Origin: Paraburkholderia sp. UYCP14C
Lineage (GTDB): Bacteria; Pseudomonadota; Gammaproteobacteria; Burkholderiales; Burkholderiaceae
Assembly (NCBI RefSeq): GCF_004197395.1
Contig: NZ_SELS01000057.1
Coordinates: 1-53,262 of the forward strand
Length of the DNA: 53,262 nucleotides
Direction: 5' to 3'
Position 1 is the first letter of the stretch. Each line of letters starts with the position of its first letter. The position numbers and the translations under genes are program-made. Below are positions 27,008-35,040 of this stretch, one piece after another. The notes below the pieces were generated by a model. That model searched no databases and was not told where the DNA came from. It was given only the letters and a program-made list of their open reading frames with translations.

Positions 27008-27334
27008 ATGAGTCACGCTTGTGCATTTGCTCACCTCTGCCACGCAGCAGACGTAGCTGAAGGAAAAGCGATCAAGGTCGAAAAGAACGGCCTGACGCTC
27101 GCCGTATTCAACATCCAGGGCGAATATTTCGTAACGAACGACACCTGCACGCATGGTCCGGGCTCGTTGTCAGAAGGCTATATCGATGGCGACACCGTGG
27201 AATGCGATTTCCACAACGGTTCGTTCAATATCAAGACCGGCGAAGTTGTCGCGCCGCCGTGCATGATTCCCCTCAAGACGTACAAGACGCACGTCGACGA
27301 TGGCATGATCGTGATCGAAACGGATGGCGAATGA
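27008..27334 (+). CDS. Rieske-type ferredoxin
   Basis: A 108-residue [2Fe-2S] Rieske ferredoxin. CTHGPG near residue 45 and CDFHNGSF near 64 give the two Cys and two His ligands. The size and fold order match naphthalene- and biphenyl-dioxygenase ferredoxins. The ATG at 27008 has GGAG 7 bases upstream. It is divergent from the oxygenase operon and shares its operator, so it probably carries electrons between the reductase and the oxygenase. Confidence 0.9.
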   Translation: MSHACAFAHLCHAADVAEGKAIKVEKNGLTLAVFNIQGEYFVTNDTCTHGPGSLSEGYIDGDTVECDFHNGSFNIKTGEVVAPPCMIPLKTYKTHVDDGMIVIETDGE

Positions 27335-27339
27335 AATAG

Positions 27340-27374
27340 ATGCGCCAGGCACATTCAAAAGATGCCTGGCGCAT
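27340..27374. terminator. Hairpin after the ferredoxin gene
   Basis: A perfect 12-bp stem (ATGCGCCAGGCA / TGCCTGGCGCAT) with an 11-base loop, 5 bases after the ferredoxin stop and ahead of the convergent CobW gene. No T tract. Confidence 0.65.
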
Positions 27375-27417
27375 GCCCTCCCCCGCGGCGTCAAATAGCT
27401 TTGTCAGTGCACGACCT

Positions 27418-28353
27418 CTACTTTCTCTTCACGACCAAGGTCAGGCCGCTCTTCACGCCTGCCATAGCTGATGTCGCCTCCGCGATCTGCGCGAACCTGT
27501 CGCCGAGCACGAATTGCACTATGACGGGCGAACGTCCATTTCTTAGCCGCACGCAACCCTTTAACCGCAAAAGCGATTCGCCGTACTGCGATGTCAGTTC
27601 GCGTAAGCGCGTACACAGTGCGCTGCTATCCGGCACGTCGTCCATCGCGACGAAATGTGTAATCGCCCCATGCGTACGAGTCAATCGCGAAAGAGGTACG
27701 TCAGGAACGACGGCGCGCTCAGCGCGCTTCGCAGGCCGAAAAATCGGCGTGAGCGCGTCATGTAGCCGGAGACTGCCGTTAGCCGAATGCAGAATGTGCG
27801 AGCCAGCGTAATGGTCGGCTATTAGCGATTCCGTAGCATCGACTTCTACCTGGTCTGCAAGATCCGTATGAGTGAGGATCACCACATCTGCAGCCCGCAA
27901 CTGCGCACGCGCCTCGTCAAAGCGTGCGAGCTTGGTGGCCGCGTGATGCGCCGCAATCGTCGTGAACGTACCGGCGATGCAATAGCGCTCTTTCACGAGC
28001 GAATTCAGTGTCAGTGACGCGATAAGCGGACCCGGATCAGCCAGCCCGGTCGTTTCGATCACCACCATTCCGAAGCGTGGGATGCTGCGATGCAGTCGTG
28101 CCCAGAATAGCGTTTCAAGTGCTTCGTTCAGCGCCGGCAGTCCGTTACAACATACGCACGCTTCTGCGAGCAGCGTCGACGTATCGGCTGCAAATCCAGG
28201 TGTCGCATGATCAAGGTCTACTTCACCAATTTCGTTGACGATAAGTGCCGCGTTCGAAAACGGCACTTCCTTCATCCAGCGTGCAAGCAGCGCAGACTTC
28301 CCGCTGCCGAGAAAGCCGGTCATCACATAGATCGGTATGCGTTCGCGGTGCAT
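27418..28353 (-). CDS. CobW-type G3E GTPase, second copy
   Basis: A 311-residue G3E GTPase. Walker A is GFLGSGKS at 13-20, the metal motif CVCC lies in EACVCCNG near 67, and ETTGLADPG and LTHTDLAD provide the switch and guanine-binding motifs. Unlike the copy at 14361 it has no His-rich segment. It is the last gene of the operon that begins with the TauABC-like importer. A metallochaperone role for a nearby enzyme (the class II aldolase-type protein is metal-dependent) is reasonable inference. Confidence 0.85.
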   Translation of the reverse strand: MHRERIPIYVMTGFLGSGKSALLARWMKEVPFSNAALIVNEIGEVDLDHATPGFAADTSTLLAEACVCCNGLPALNEALETLFWARLHRSIPRFGMVVIETTGLADPGPLIASLTLNSLVKERYCIAGTFTTIAAHHAATKLARFDEARAQLRAADVVILTHTDLADQVEVDATESLIADHYAGSHILHSANGSLRLHDALTPIFRPAKRAERAVVPDVPLSRLTRTHGAITHFVAMDDVPDSSALCTRLRELTSQYGESLLRLKGCVRLRNGRSPVIVQFVLGDRFAQIAEATSAMAGVKSGLTLVVKRK

Positions 28354-28371
28354 GTTTGACGCCGGATTCCA

Positions 28372-29055
28372 TTACGCGCGGAGCTTGCCGGCATGATAGG
28401 CCCACACTTTTTGCAGCAGATTCGGTTTCCACAGGTTACGACCGATCGTTTCGACCTGTTCTGGCGAAAGAACCATCGGCTCACCGATTTGTTGCGCAAG
28501 ATACTGACGATGCGCGTTCTCTTCGAGATAAAACGCGAGCACGAACGCTTCAAGAATGCCTTCGGCCGCGATCACCGCGCCGTGCGATTTGAGCATGGCG
28601 ACGCGGTGTGCGCCGAGACATTCCGCCAGTTCTTCACCGAGAGGTTTTTTGTTGATCGAAGCAGTCTTCGGGAACTGCTGAATCTCACCGAGCACCGACG
28701 CCTGCATGATCACCGGTTTCACGGCATTACCGGTCATGCTGAAGAGCGTGGACCAGGTAGGGTGCGTATGCACGACCGAATTGACGTCGGGACGTTGGCG
28801 ATAGATCTCCGAGTGAATGTGGAACTCCATCGGCGGGACTGCATCGCCTTCAATCAGGTTGCCGTCGAAATCGATCGTCACGATGTCATCCACGGTCAAT
28901 GCGCTACGCACCGATGCGCCCGAATTGATCAACATGTGGTCCAGGCCCGGAAGACGCCAGCTAAAGTGACCGTTGAAGTCGATCACTTCGGCGCGTTCGA
29001 GCATCAGGATTGCGTCGACGAGCTCTCTTTTCTGCTGCATATATTCACTCATCAT
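28372..29055 (-). CDS. Class II aldolase/adducin-family protein, possible decarboxylase
   Basis: A 227-residue class II aldolase fold. The metal histidines are in HIHSEIYRQRP and VVHTHPTW (about 78-97) and LKSHGAV (about 155); INSGASVRS near 43 is the phosphate/substrate loop. Members of this family include 3,4-dihydroxyphthalate decarboxylases and L-fuculose-phosphate aldolases. Given the phthalate-like genes nearby, decarboxylation of a dihydroxylated aromatic acid is favoured. The start is ATG 29055 with GGAAG upstream; it begins 3 bases after the permease stop. Confidence 0.8.
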   Translation of the reverse strand: MMSEYMQQKRELVDAILMLERAEVIDFNGHFSWRLPGLDHMLINSGASVRSALTVDDIVTIDFDGNLIEGDAVPPMEFHIHSEIYRQRPDVNSVVHTHPTWSTLFSMTGNAVKPVIMQASVLGEIQQFPKTASINKKPLGEELAECLGAHRVAMLKSHGAVIAAEGILEAFVLAFYLEENAHRQYLAQQIGEPMVLSPEQVETIGRNLWKPNLLQKVWAYHAGKLRA

Positions 29056-29057
29056 GT

Positions 29058-29852
29058 TCACTTCCAAGGAATCAGCTTGCGTTCAATTTCGTTCAGCAGC
29101 AGCGAGATGCCGTAGCCGAGGATGGCAATAACAATCAAGCCCACATACATCTGTTCGACCGAAAGCAATTCCCACGCATTCCAGATCATGTAGCCTAGAC
29201 CGCTTTTCGAGCCGATCATTTCGGCAATGGCGATCAGCATGAGGCCCAGACCGAAACCCAGCTTGATACCGCTCATGATGTGCGGCACGGCGCCGGGCAG
29301 TGCGATAGTACGAAATACCTGCCATGGATTCGCGCGAAAGTTGCGGCCCACGTCCAGATAGATCTTGTTGATTTCGAGCACGCCCGTAGTCGTATTGATG
29401 AGCATCGGATAAAAGACGCCAATGGCGACCATCGCGATTTTCGACGCTTCGCCAAGACCGCAAATCAGCATTAGCAGCGGAAAGATCGCGCTCTTCGGAA
29501 CCGGATAGGTTGCAGCAATCAGAGGTTCGAATACGGCGCGCAGCGGCTTCGACAGACCGGTTGCAACACCGAGCAGCAGTGCAGGAATGCCGCCGATCAA
29601 TCCGCCCCACAAGAGACGCAGAAGCGTCGCTGAGGTGTTAACCCATAGCGAGCCGTCCTTGACGAGCGCGATAAAGGTGCTGAAGATCTGCGTGGGCGCA
29701 GGGAAGAAGCGCACATCAATGAGACCCGTCTGCGCTGCGGCCTGCCATAGCAGCAGTAGCAAAATGGGCGACGCAATACTGATCATTCGATCGCGTTGCA
29801 CCTTACTTACTTTGCGTCGTTTTGACGGCGTAGTGCTCAAAATAGTACTCAT
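29058..29852 (-). CDS. ABC transporter permease, TauC/SsuC type
   Basis: A 264-residue permease with about six hydrophobic spans and the EAA-like cytoplasmic loop (FRTIALPGAVPHIMSGIKLG near 170-190). It overlaps the ATPase stop by four bases (ATGA), which shows translational coupling. It forms the membrane channel of an importer with the next two genes. Related NMT1/Tau-type systems in Burkholderia include phthalate importers. The substrate here is inferred from context only. Confidence 0.85.
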   Translation of the reverse strand: MSTILSTTPSKRRKVSKVQRDRMISIASPILLLLLWQAAAQTGLIDVRFFPAPTQIFSTFIALVKDGSLWVNTSATLLRLLWGGLIGGIPALLLGVATGLSKPLRAVFEPLIAATYPVPKSAIFPLLMLICGLGEASKIAMVAIGVFYPMLINTTTGVLEINKIYLDVGRNFRANPWQVFRTIALPGAVPHIMSGIKLGFGLGLMLIAIAEMIGSKSGLGYMIWNAWELLSVEQMYVGLIVIAILGYGISLLLNEIERKLIPWK

Positions 29853-30676
29853 GCTCTCACACCGAGGTCGCGCGAACGCACGCGCTCGACTTCCTCGCGC
29901 AATTCGGCCCAGATTGAATAAACAAATTCCCCGTAGTCCGGTTGTGCACGCAGTTCAAGCACCGAACGTGGCCGCTGGAAAGGAACGTTAATGATGCGTT
30001 TCGCGCGACCAGGCTGCGCTGTCATGATCATGATGCGGTCCCCCAACGTCGCCGCTTCGTCCACGCTGTGTGTGATGAACAGCACCGTTTTTCGCGTTTC
30101 ATCCCAGATGCGAAGCAATTCCTCCTGCAACAGAAGCTTGTTCTGTTCATCGAGCGCCGAGAATGGTTCATCCATCAACAGGATGTCCGGATCGTTCGCG
30201 AACGCACGGACGATCGAAACGCGTTGCCGCATACCGCCCGAGAGTTGATGAGGATAAGCCTTCGCAAACCGGGTAAGGCCTGTGCGATCAAGGTAGTAGT
30301 CAACCGTCTCGCGAATGTGCGCCTTTGGCACACCGCGAAGCGTCAGCCCATAAGCTGCATTGTTGAACACCGTCATCCACGGAAATAGCGAATCGCCCTG
30401 GAAAACCATCGAATTCCCCGGCCGATTCTCAGCGGGCGACGTGATTTCGACCGTTCCGCTCGTAGGAGATTCGAGATTCGCAAGGATACGCAGCAGCGTA
30501 GTTTTGCCGCAACCGGATGGCCCAACGATCATGAAAAAACAGCCGGTAGGGATTTCGAGCGAAATATTGTCGAGCGCCGTCACCGTGCCGCCTGCCGTCT
30601 CGAACGATTTCGTGAGATTGCTGAGCCGGATCTTCACGGACACGTCTTCTATCGTGCGTGAATCAATCGTTGCCAT
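29849..30676 (-). CDS. ABC transporter ATPase, TauB/SsuB type
   Basis: A 275-residue ATPase: Walker A GPSGCGKT near 52, signature LSGGMRQR near 147, Walker B ILLMDEPFSALDEQ near 168 and the switch His in FITHSVDEA near 200. It is typical of nitrate/sulfonate/taurine-type importers. It is co-transcribed with the periplasmic protein upstream (14-base gap) and the permease downstream (overlap). Confidence 0.9.
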   Translation of the reverse strand: MATIDSRTIEDVSVKIRLSNLTKSFETAGGTVTALDNISLEIPTGCFFMIVGPSGCGKTTLLRILANLESPTSGTVEITSPAENRPGNSMVFQGDSLFPWMTVFNNAAYGLTLRGVPKAHIRETVDYYLDRTGLTRFAKAYPHQLSGGMRQRVSIVRAFANDPDILLMDEPFSALDEQNKLLLQEELLRIWDETRKTVLFITHSVDEAATLGDRIMIMTAQPGRAKRIINVPFQRPRSVLELRAQPDYGEFVYSIWAELREEVERVRSRDLGVRA

Positions 30677-30690
30677 AAAACACGTTCCTG

Positions 30691-31734
30691 TTATTTCGTA
30701 CGCGGCTGGTACGGGCCAAGCGCCGCGTCTGCTGCTTCCGCGAATGACGGATCGACGAGCTGGGACACCGTGACGTTACCCTTCACGTCGCCGTGACTCT
30801 TGAAGTACGACAGGTCATTCTCAAGGCTCGCGATGTTGAGCTTGCCATCGGGATTCGTGCCTTGAGGAACGATGCTGCGATAGAGCGAGGCATCCTTGAT
30901 TGACGTGTACTGAGTCAGGATCGAAATCACCTCGTCCGCGTTCGGGCCCGCGATCTTGCCTTCCTTGAGCGCATCGTTGTAATCGCGCGCCGCGCGCAGA
31001 TAGGCACGCATGAACGCCTTGGCCGTGTCCGGATGAGCGTGGATGAACGTGTCCGAATAGAGCAGGACGGCAAGCTGATGATTCGGGTAAATCTGGTCAT
31101 CGCCCATCACCCGGATGGCCGCACCACTGCGAACAGCCTGCGTAGCGGAAGGCTCGGTTGTCAGAGATGCGTCAACGGCCTTGTTTTCGAGCGCCATCAC
31201 GTGCTGAGGAAAGCCGAGATAGACGCGCTCAACGTCACCCGGTTTAAGACCTGCTCTTTTGAGCGCTTCGTTCATCGTGGAGGTAGAAGCGCTGCCGGTT
31301 GCGCTACCGGCAATCTTCATGCCTTTCAGGTCTGCAAGCGTCTTGTAACGACCGCTCTTGACGAGATCCGCACGCACGAGCAACGGCTGATAACCATAGC
31401 CCGGCGGGGTCGATCCCTTGTCCGCAACGATCTTGATACCGATGCCGCGCGTTACGGCGTTGTAAAGCCCTGCGGACGGAGAGCCGCCGGCGACCTCCAG
31501 TTGCCCGGAACCGAGCGGGGCAACCATTTTCGCTCCGGAATCGAACGGAATGAATTTCGCGTCGATGCCTTCGGCGCGGAAGTAGCCTTTCTTGTCGGCA
31601 ATGAAGAACACGACATCACTGCTTGCATCCGCAATTCCCACATGAACGGTCTGCAAGCCTGCGGCGACCGCTGCGGCCGAGCCCAGCATGAAACACATGG
31701 CCAGCGCCGCGCCCATAATCCTGATGCCTCTCAC
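30691..31734 (-). CDS. ABC transporter periplasmic binding protein, NMT1/SsuA type
   Basis: A 347-residue secreted protein. A signal peptide (about residues 1-24, ending AAAVAA-G) is followed by the NMT1/SsuA-like domain: VHVGIADASSDVVFFIADKKGYF, DSGAKMVAPLGSGQLEVAG, LKGMKIAGSATGSAS. The start is GTG 31734, preceded by AAGGAG at a good distance; an internal ATG at 31716 is less likely. It is first in the importer operon and 104 bases from the palindrome at 31838. The likely ligand is an aromatic carboxylate. Confidence 0.85.
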   Translation of the reverse strand: MRGIRIMGAALAMCFMLGSAAAVAAGLQTVHVGIADASSDVVFFIADKKGYFRAEGIDAKFIPFDSGAKMVAPLGSGQLEVAGGSPSAGLYNAVTRGIGIKIVADKGSTPPGYGYQPLLVRADLVKSGRYKTLADLKGMKIAGSATGSASTSTMNEALKRAGLKPGDVERVYLGFPQHVMALENKAVDASLTTEPSATQAVRSGAAIRVMGDDQIYPNHQLAVLLYSDTFIHAHPDTAKAFMRAYLRAARDYNDALKEGKIAGPNADEVISILTQYTSIKDASLYRSIVPQGTNPDGKLNIASLENDLSYFKSHGDVKGNVTVSQLVDPSFAEAADAALGPYQPRTK

Positions 31735-31837
31735 TGCCTGTCTCCTTGATTAGATTTTTATGGCTATCGGGTGCACTACATCAGTTTTGGGATTCGGCAC
31801 AAGTGGTGCTACCCTTAACTCCTACGCCCAAAAATAT

Positions 31838-31854
31838 GTTCCTATATACGGAAC
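31838..31854. promoter_or_regulatory. Palindromic operator 4 (importer operon / IclR gene)
   Basis: GTTCCTATATACGGAAC, a full match, between the divergent importer operon and the IclR gene. A half-site (GGAAC) follows at 31870. The position implies autoregulation of the IclR gene if it is the cognate regulator. Confidence 0.75.
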
Positions 31855-32033
31855 CATACGTGTTATAATGGAACGAATTGAGTTTCCCTTTGATCAGATG
31901 CAAAAGTCAAGGCAAACGGGACGGGCCTAGGGTTAGTCCGCATGTGTCGGGAGAGAGCGCCGCCGGAATACGTCCGGTCGCGCTTATAAATAGAAGATTG
32001 CGGTCCGTGACTATGGGGCGCGAGATTTGGAGG

Positions 32034-32849
32034 ATGGGTAAATTGGACGCGAAAGCCATGCTGAACAATGAAACGGAAGCGGAACAGGATGGACCGCGCA
32101 GGCTGTCATCGGTCACGGCGGCATTGCGGCTACTGAAGTTATTTTCCGAAGAGGAGCCCGAGCTGGGCATCAGCGTATTGTCCAAGCGCATGAGCCTCGC
32201 AAAGAGCACCGTGCATCGCCTGTGCGCTGCGTTGCTCGCTGAGGGAATGCTGGAACAGAACCCGGATAACGGCCGTTATCGCCTCGGCGTCCAATTGTTC
32301 ACCCTTGGCGGCCTCGTGCGCCGACGTTTCGACGTGACAAAACAGGCGCTGCCGTTCTTGCACGTGTTGCGCAAACAGACCGACGAAACCGTACACCTTG
32401 CGATTCTGGATGATACGAGCGTCGTTTACATGTTCAACCTGGAGAGCGAACAGGCAATCCGTATGCGCTCGTATATCGGCGTGCGCAAATCTGCCTGCTA
32501 TACAGCGGAAGGGCACGTACTGCTCGCGTTCAGCACACCGGATATCGTTTCGCGCGCGATCAGGCAGGGACTCGTTGCGCAAACGCCCAAGACGAACACG
32601 GATACGCAAGTGTTTCTGAAAACGCTCGAGGAAGTGCGTCGCGACGGTTATGCGATCGATGACGAGGAATCGGAAGTCGGCATGCGCGGCATTGCTGCGC
32701 CCGTGCGTGACACTACGGGCAATGTGGTCGCAGCGATCGGTTTCGGCGGACCTGCGCAACGTCTCACGAAGAAGGCGCTGCGTGCAGCGGTGCCTCATTT
32801 GATCGGCGCCGCCGACGGCATATCTGCAACTCTCGGCTATCACCGTTGA
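32034..32849 (+). CDS. IclR-family transcriptional regulator
   Basis: A 271-residue IclR protein. The winged helix is near residues 20-75 (LRLLKLFSEEEPELGISVLSKRMSLAKSTVHRLCAALLAEG), followed by the effector domain with YTAEGHVLLAF, DDEESEVGMRGIAAPV and GFGGPAQRL. The start is not certain: in-frame ATGs at 32013 and 32034 and a TTG at 32043 with GGAGG upstream are all possible. IclR proteins bind palindromes and respond to aromatic or organic acids. It is the only pathway-type regulator in the window apart from NikR, so it is the best candidate for the GTTCC-N7-GGAAC sites. Confidence 0.9.
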   Translation: MGKLDAKAMLNNETEAEQDGPRRLSSVTAALRLLKLFSEEEPELGISVLSKRMSLAKSTVHRLCAALLAEGMLEQNPDNGRYRLGVQLFTLGGLVRRRFDVTKQALPFLHVLRKQTDETVHLAILDDTSVVYMFNLESEQAIRMRSYIGVRKSACYTAEGHVLLAFSTPDIVSRAIRQGLVAQTPKTNTDTQVFLKTLEEVRRDGYAIDDEESEVGMRGIAAPVRDTTGNVVAAIGFGGPAQRLTKKALRAAVPHLIGAADGISATLGYHR

Positions 32850-32852
32850 GAT

Positions 32853-32867
32853 TGCCCCGGTGGGGCA
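32853..32867. terminator. Hairpin after the IclR gene
   Basis: The stem TGCCCC / GGGGCA with a GGT loop, 4 bases after the IclR stop. Short and without a T run, so possibly a weak terminator. Confidence 0.45.
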
Positions 32868-32870
32868 TGC

Positions 32871-32911
32871 GGTATTCGCTCGATCCTTGCAAAATCTGGC
32901 GGTAGCGGCGT
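32871..32911 (-). repeat. 41-base dispersed repeat, copy B
   Basis: Inverted relative to copy A at 25498-25538, with about four differences. It lies between the IclR gene and the first MFS copy, immediately after the hairpin. Confidence 0.6.
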
Positions 32912-32931
32912 TTGACGCCGCTCGTAGCAAA

Positions 32932-34226
32932 GCTTTCTGCACTCGGCCGTAGCAAGGAGAATATGTTGAAACGCGACATTAATCGATGGTGGACGGTAGT
33001 CGGCGGTGCGATCTGTCTCTCTGTCGGTGCAGGTGTGTTGTCGGCATTCATGTTCGGCATGTTTATCAAGGCGATCGCGGCCGAGAATCACTGGAGCCGC
33101 GCACAGGTGTCCCTCGGCCTGACTGTCTTCGAGTTTTCGATGGGACCGGGAACGATCCTTCTCGGTTCGCTCATCGACAAAATGGGGGTGCGTCGTCCTA
33201 CCCTGCTATTTCTGATCCTGTTTGCGCTGTCCACGGCGCTCGTGGGTGTGTTGCCGGCATCTCCATGGATATTCGCACTGGCATTCCTTGCGGTCGGTCT
33301 GTTCGCGCCCAGCACGAACGCGCTGCCCTATGCGAAAGTCATTTGTGCCCGCTTCGATCATCAGCGTGGTCTGGCGCTCGGTTTGATGGTCGGCGGTACG
33401 GCAGTCGGCGCGATGTTCATGCCGCACTATGCGGGTTACCTGCTGATGCACTTCGGATGGCGTGCCGGTTACTTCGGCGTCGCTGCGTTGATGGCCGTGT
33501 TTTCCGTTCCCGCGCTCTACTTTCTCGTCAAGATGCCGCCAGGCGTCGACGAAGAGCTTGTGCGTAAAACCCATGCAGCGAGACACGAACTACCGTCGCT
33601 CTGGACACTTTTCCTCAACGATCACACGTTCCGTCTGTTGGGACTTTCAATCATCTGTGTGTCCGGTGTGCTGCTCGCGTTGCTCTCTCAGCTCGTACCG
33701 ATGATGACCGATCGCGGCGAGACGGTCATGGCTGCTGCAACGATGCTGTCGATCGCCGGTTCTACATCGGCGGTTGGCCGTCTGTTCGCTGGCTGGTTGA
33801 TGGATCGGGTTCACGCGCCCTATTGTGCCGCGATGTCGTTCGCGCTCACGCTTGTCGGTGTGCTCATTCTCGCCTCGGGTGCAACCTCTTATACAGCAAT
33901 GATTGCTGCCGGACTGATCGGCATTTCGATCGGCGCGGAAGCAGACATCATCACGTTCATCGTCAGCCGCTACTTCGACCTGCGCCTGTTTGGACGCGTC
34001 AGTGGTGCGATGTGGATGGCGTGGGGATGGGGCGCCGGCATCATGATCTTCGCATCCGGGCTCTCGTTCGACCTCACCCACTCCTACCGGATCGCCCTCT
34101 GGACGTTTTCAGTCTTTGTTTCGATCGCCGTGGTCTCGATCATGCGTCTCGGGCCATACGTGTATCCCGAACAACGTGACCCGAAGAAGCGTGCCCCACT
34201 CGCGGCGAGCACCTCAGCCTGATTCC
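32932..34226 (+). repeat. Duplicated 1.3-kb block, copy 1
   Basis: Nearly identical to 48482-49777. The encoded 419-residue proteins are identical, and alternate-frame translations also agree, so the DNA is nearly or fully identical across the gene. Homology starts about 30 bases before the ATG, inside what in copy 2 is the 3' end of the preceding gene, and fades just after the stop. Confidence 0.9.
32963..34222 (+). CDS. MFS transporter (OFA/monocarboxylate-like), copy 1
   Basis: A 419-residue, 12-helix MFS permease, identical in sequence to the product of 48514-49773. It has the loop 2-3 motif GSLIDKMGVRRPT and a helix 4/5 region RGLALGLMVGGTAVGA like oxalate/formate antiporters and related carboxylate carriers. 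AGCAAGGAG precedes the ATG at 32963. A terminator follows at 34251. It may import the pathway acid or exchange substrate for product. Confidence 0.85.
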   Translation: MLKRDINRWWTVVGGAICLSVGAGVLSAFMFGMFIKAIAAENHWSRAQVSLGLTVFEFSMGPGTILLGSLIDKMGVRRPTLLFLILFALSTALVGVLPASPWIFALAFLAVGLFAPSTNALPYAKVICARFDHQRGLALGLMVGGTAVGAMFMPHYAGYLLMHFGWRAGYFGVAALMAVFSVPALYFLVKMPPGVDEELVRKTHAARHELPSLWTLFLNDHTFRLLGLSIICVSGVLLALLSQLVPMMTDRGETVMAAATMLSIAGSTSAVGRLFAGWLMDRVHAPYCAAMSFALTLVGVLILASGATSYTAMIAAGLIGISIGAEADIITFIVSRYFDLRLFGRVSGAMWMAWGWGAGIMIFASGLSFDLTHSYRIALWTFSVFVSIAVVSIMRLGPYVYPEQRDPKKRAPLAASTSA

Positions 34227-34250
34227 CGATACATCTCCCGGTGTTGATTA

Positions 34251-34274
34251 GGGTGCCTTTGGTGCCCTTTTTTA
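34251..34274 (+). terminator. Intrinsic terminator after MFS copy 1
   Basis: A GGGTGCC / GGTGCCC stem (with central G-U pairs), loop TTT, then TTTTTT. A second hairpin with a T run (about 34299-34330, GGCGCTGTG / CACGGCGC) follows, giving tandem termination. Confidence 0.7.
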
Positions 34275-34424
34275 TTCACGATAACTTCTACCCTCAAGGC
34301 GCTGTGTCCCCATAGGCACGGCGCTTTTTTATTTTCCGTAACCCAACGAGCGCAGAGATCGCGCAAAAACCGATTGCCGGGCATCTGAACAGCATGCTAC
34401 AAATAGGAGCTACATCAGAACGCA

Positions 34425-34441
34425 GTTCCCTTATATGGAAC
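34425..34441. promoter_or_regulatory. Palindromic operator 5 (chromate-transporter-like pair)
   Basis: GTTCCCTTATATGGAAC, a full match, 30 bases upstream of the ATG at 34471. It is close enough to overlap a core promoter, so binding there would probably repress. Confidence 0.75.
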
Positions 34442-34470
34442 ATAACTCAACCCCTTGTCTACTTCGTGCC

Positions 34471-35040
34471 ATGTCTACCATCGAAGAATCTGCTGCCTCA
34501 TCCGCAGCGCAAAAAATCGCGTTATGGGACATATTCACAACCTTCGTGCGGATCAGCGTGATGTCGTTCGGCGGCAGCACTGCCGCGTGGTCCTATCGCG
34601 CCGTCGTGGAGGAACGCAAATGGCTGGATAACGATGCCTTCGTCGCTGGTATGACCCTGTCGCAAGTCATGCCCGGCGCGAATCCGGTCAATGTCTCGCT
34701 ATATGTCGGCCAGCGTCTGCGCGGGCCGCTCGGCGCGCTTGTCGGCGCGCTCGGCATGATTGCGCCGGCCCTTGTCGTCGTGCTCGTATTGGCAGTGCTC
34801 TATACGCATCTCTCGGGCTATCCGCTCACGCACTTCCTGCTGCTCGGTATTGCCGCTGCCGGCGTCGGCGCGACGTTCTCGATGGGCGCCAAGGTCGCGG
34901 TGCGCATCGAGCGCAAGCTGCTGCGCTACGTGTTTGCCGTCGTCGCGTTCGTCGCGGTCGGTGTGCTGCATTGGCCTACCGTGCCTGTCGTGCTAGTACT
35001 CGCGCCACTCAGTATTCTTTGCGCTGCTATGGAAAACTAA
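34471..35040 (+). CDS. CHR-family (ChrA-like) transporter, N-terminal half protein
   Basis: A 189-residue membrane protein with the CHR domain: FVRISVMSFGGS near the N-terminus, VVEERKWLDNDAFVAGMTLSQVMPGANPVNVS and about five hydrophobic spans. It is a short-chain CHR protein that pairs with the next gene, which starts directly after its stop codon. CHR pairs export chromate or move related oxyanions, but here the pair sits under the same palindrome as the catabolic genes, which hints at an organic-anion or metal-oxyanion role. ATG 34471 is chosen over an upstream ATG that lies inside the operator. Confidence 0.8.
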   Translation: MSTIEESAASSAAQKIALWDIFTTFVRISVMSFGGSTAAWSYRAVVEERKWLDNDAFVAGMTLSQVMPGANPVNVSLYVGQRLRGPLGALVGALGMIAPALVVVLVLAVLYTHLSGYPLTHFLLLGIAAAGVGATFSMGAKVAVRIERKLLRYVFAVVAFVAVGVLHWPTVPVVLVLAPLSILCAAMEN

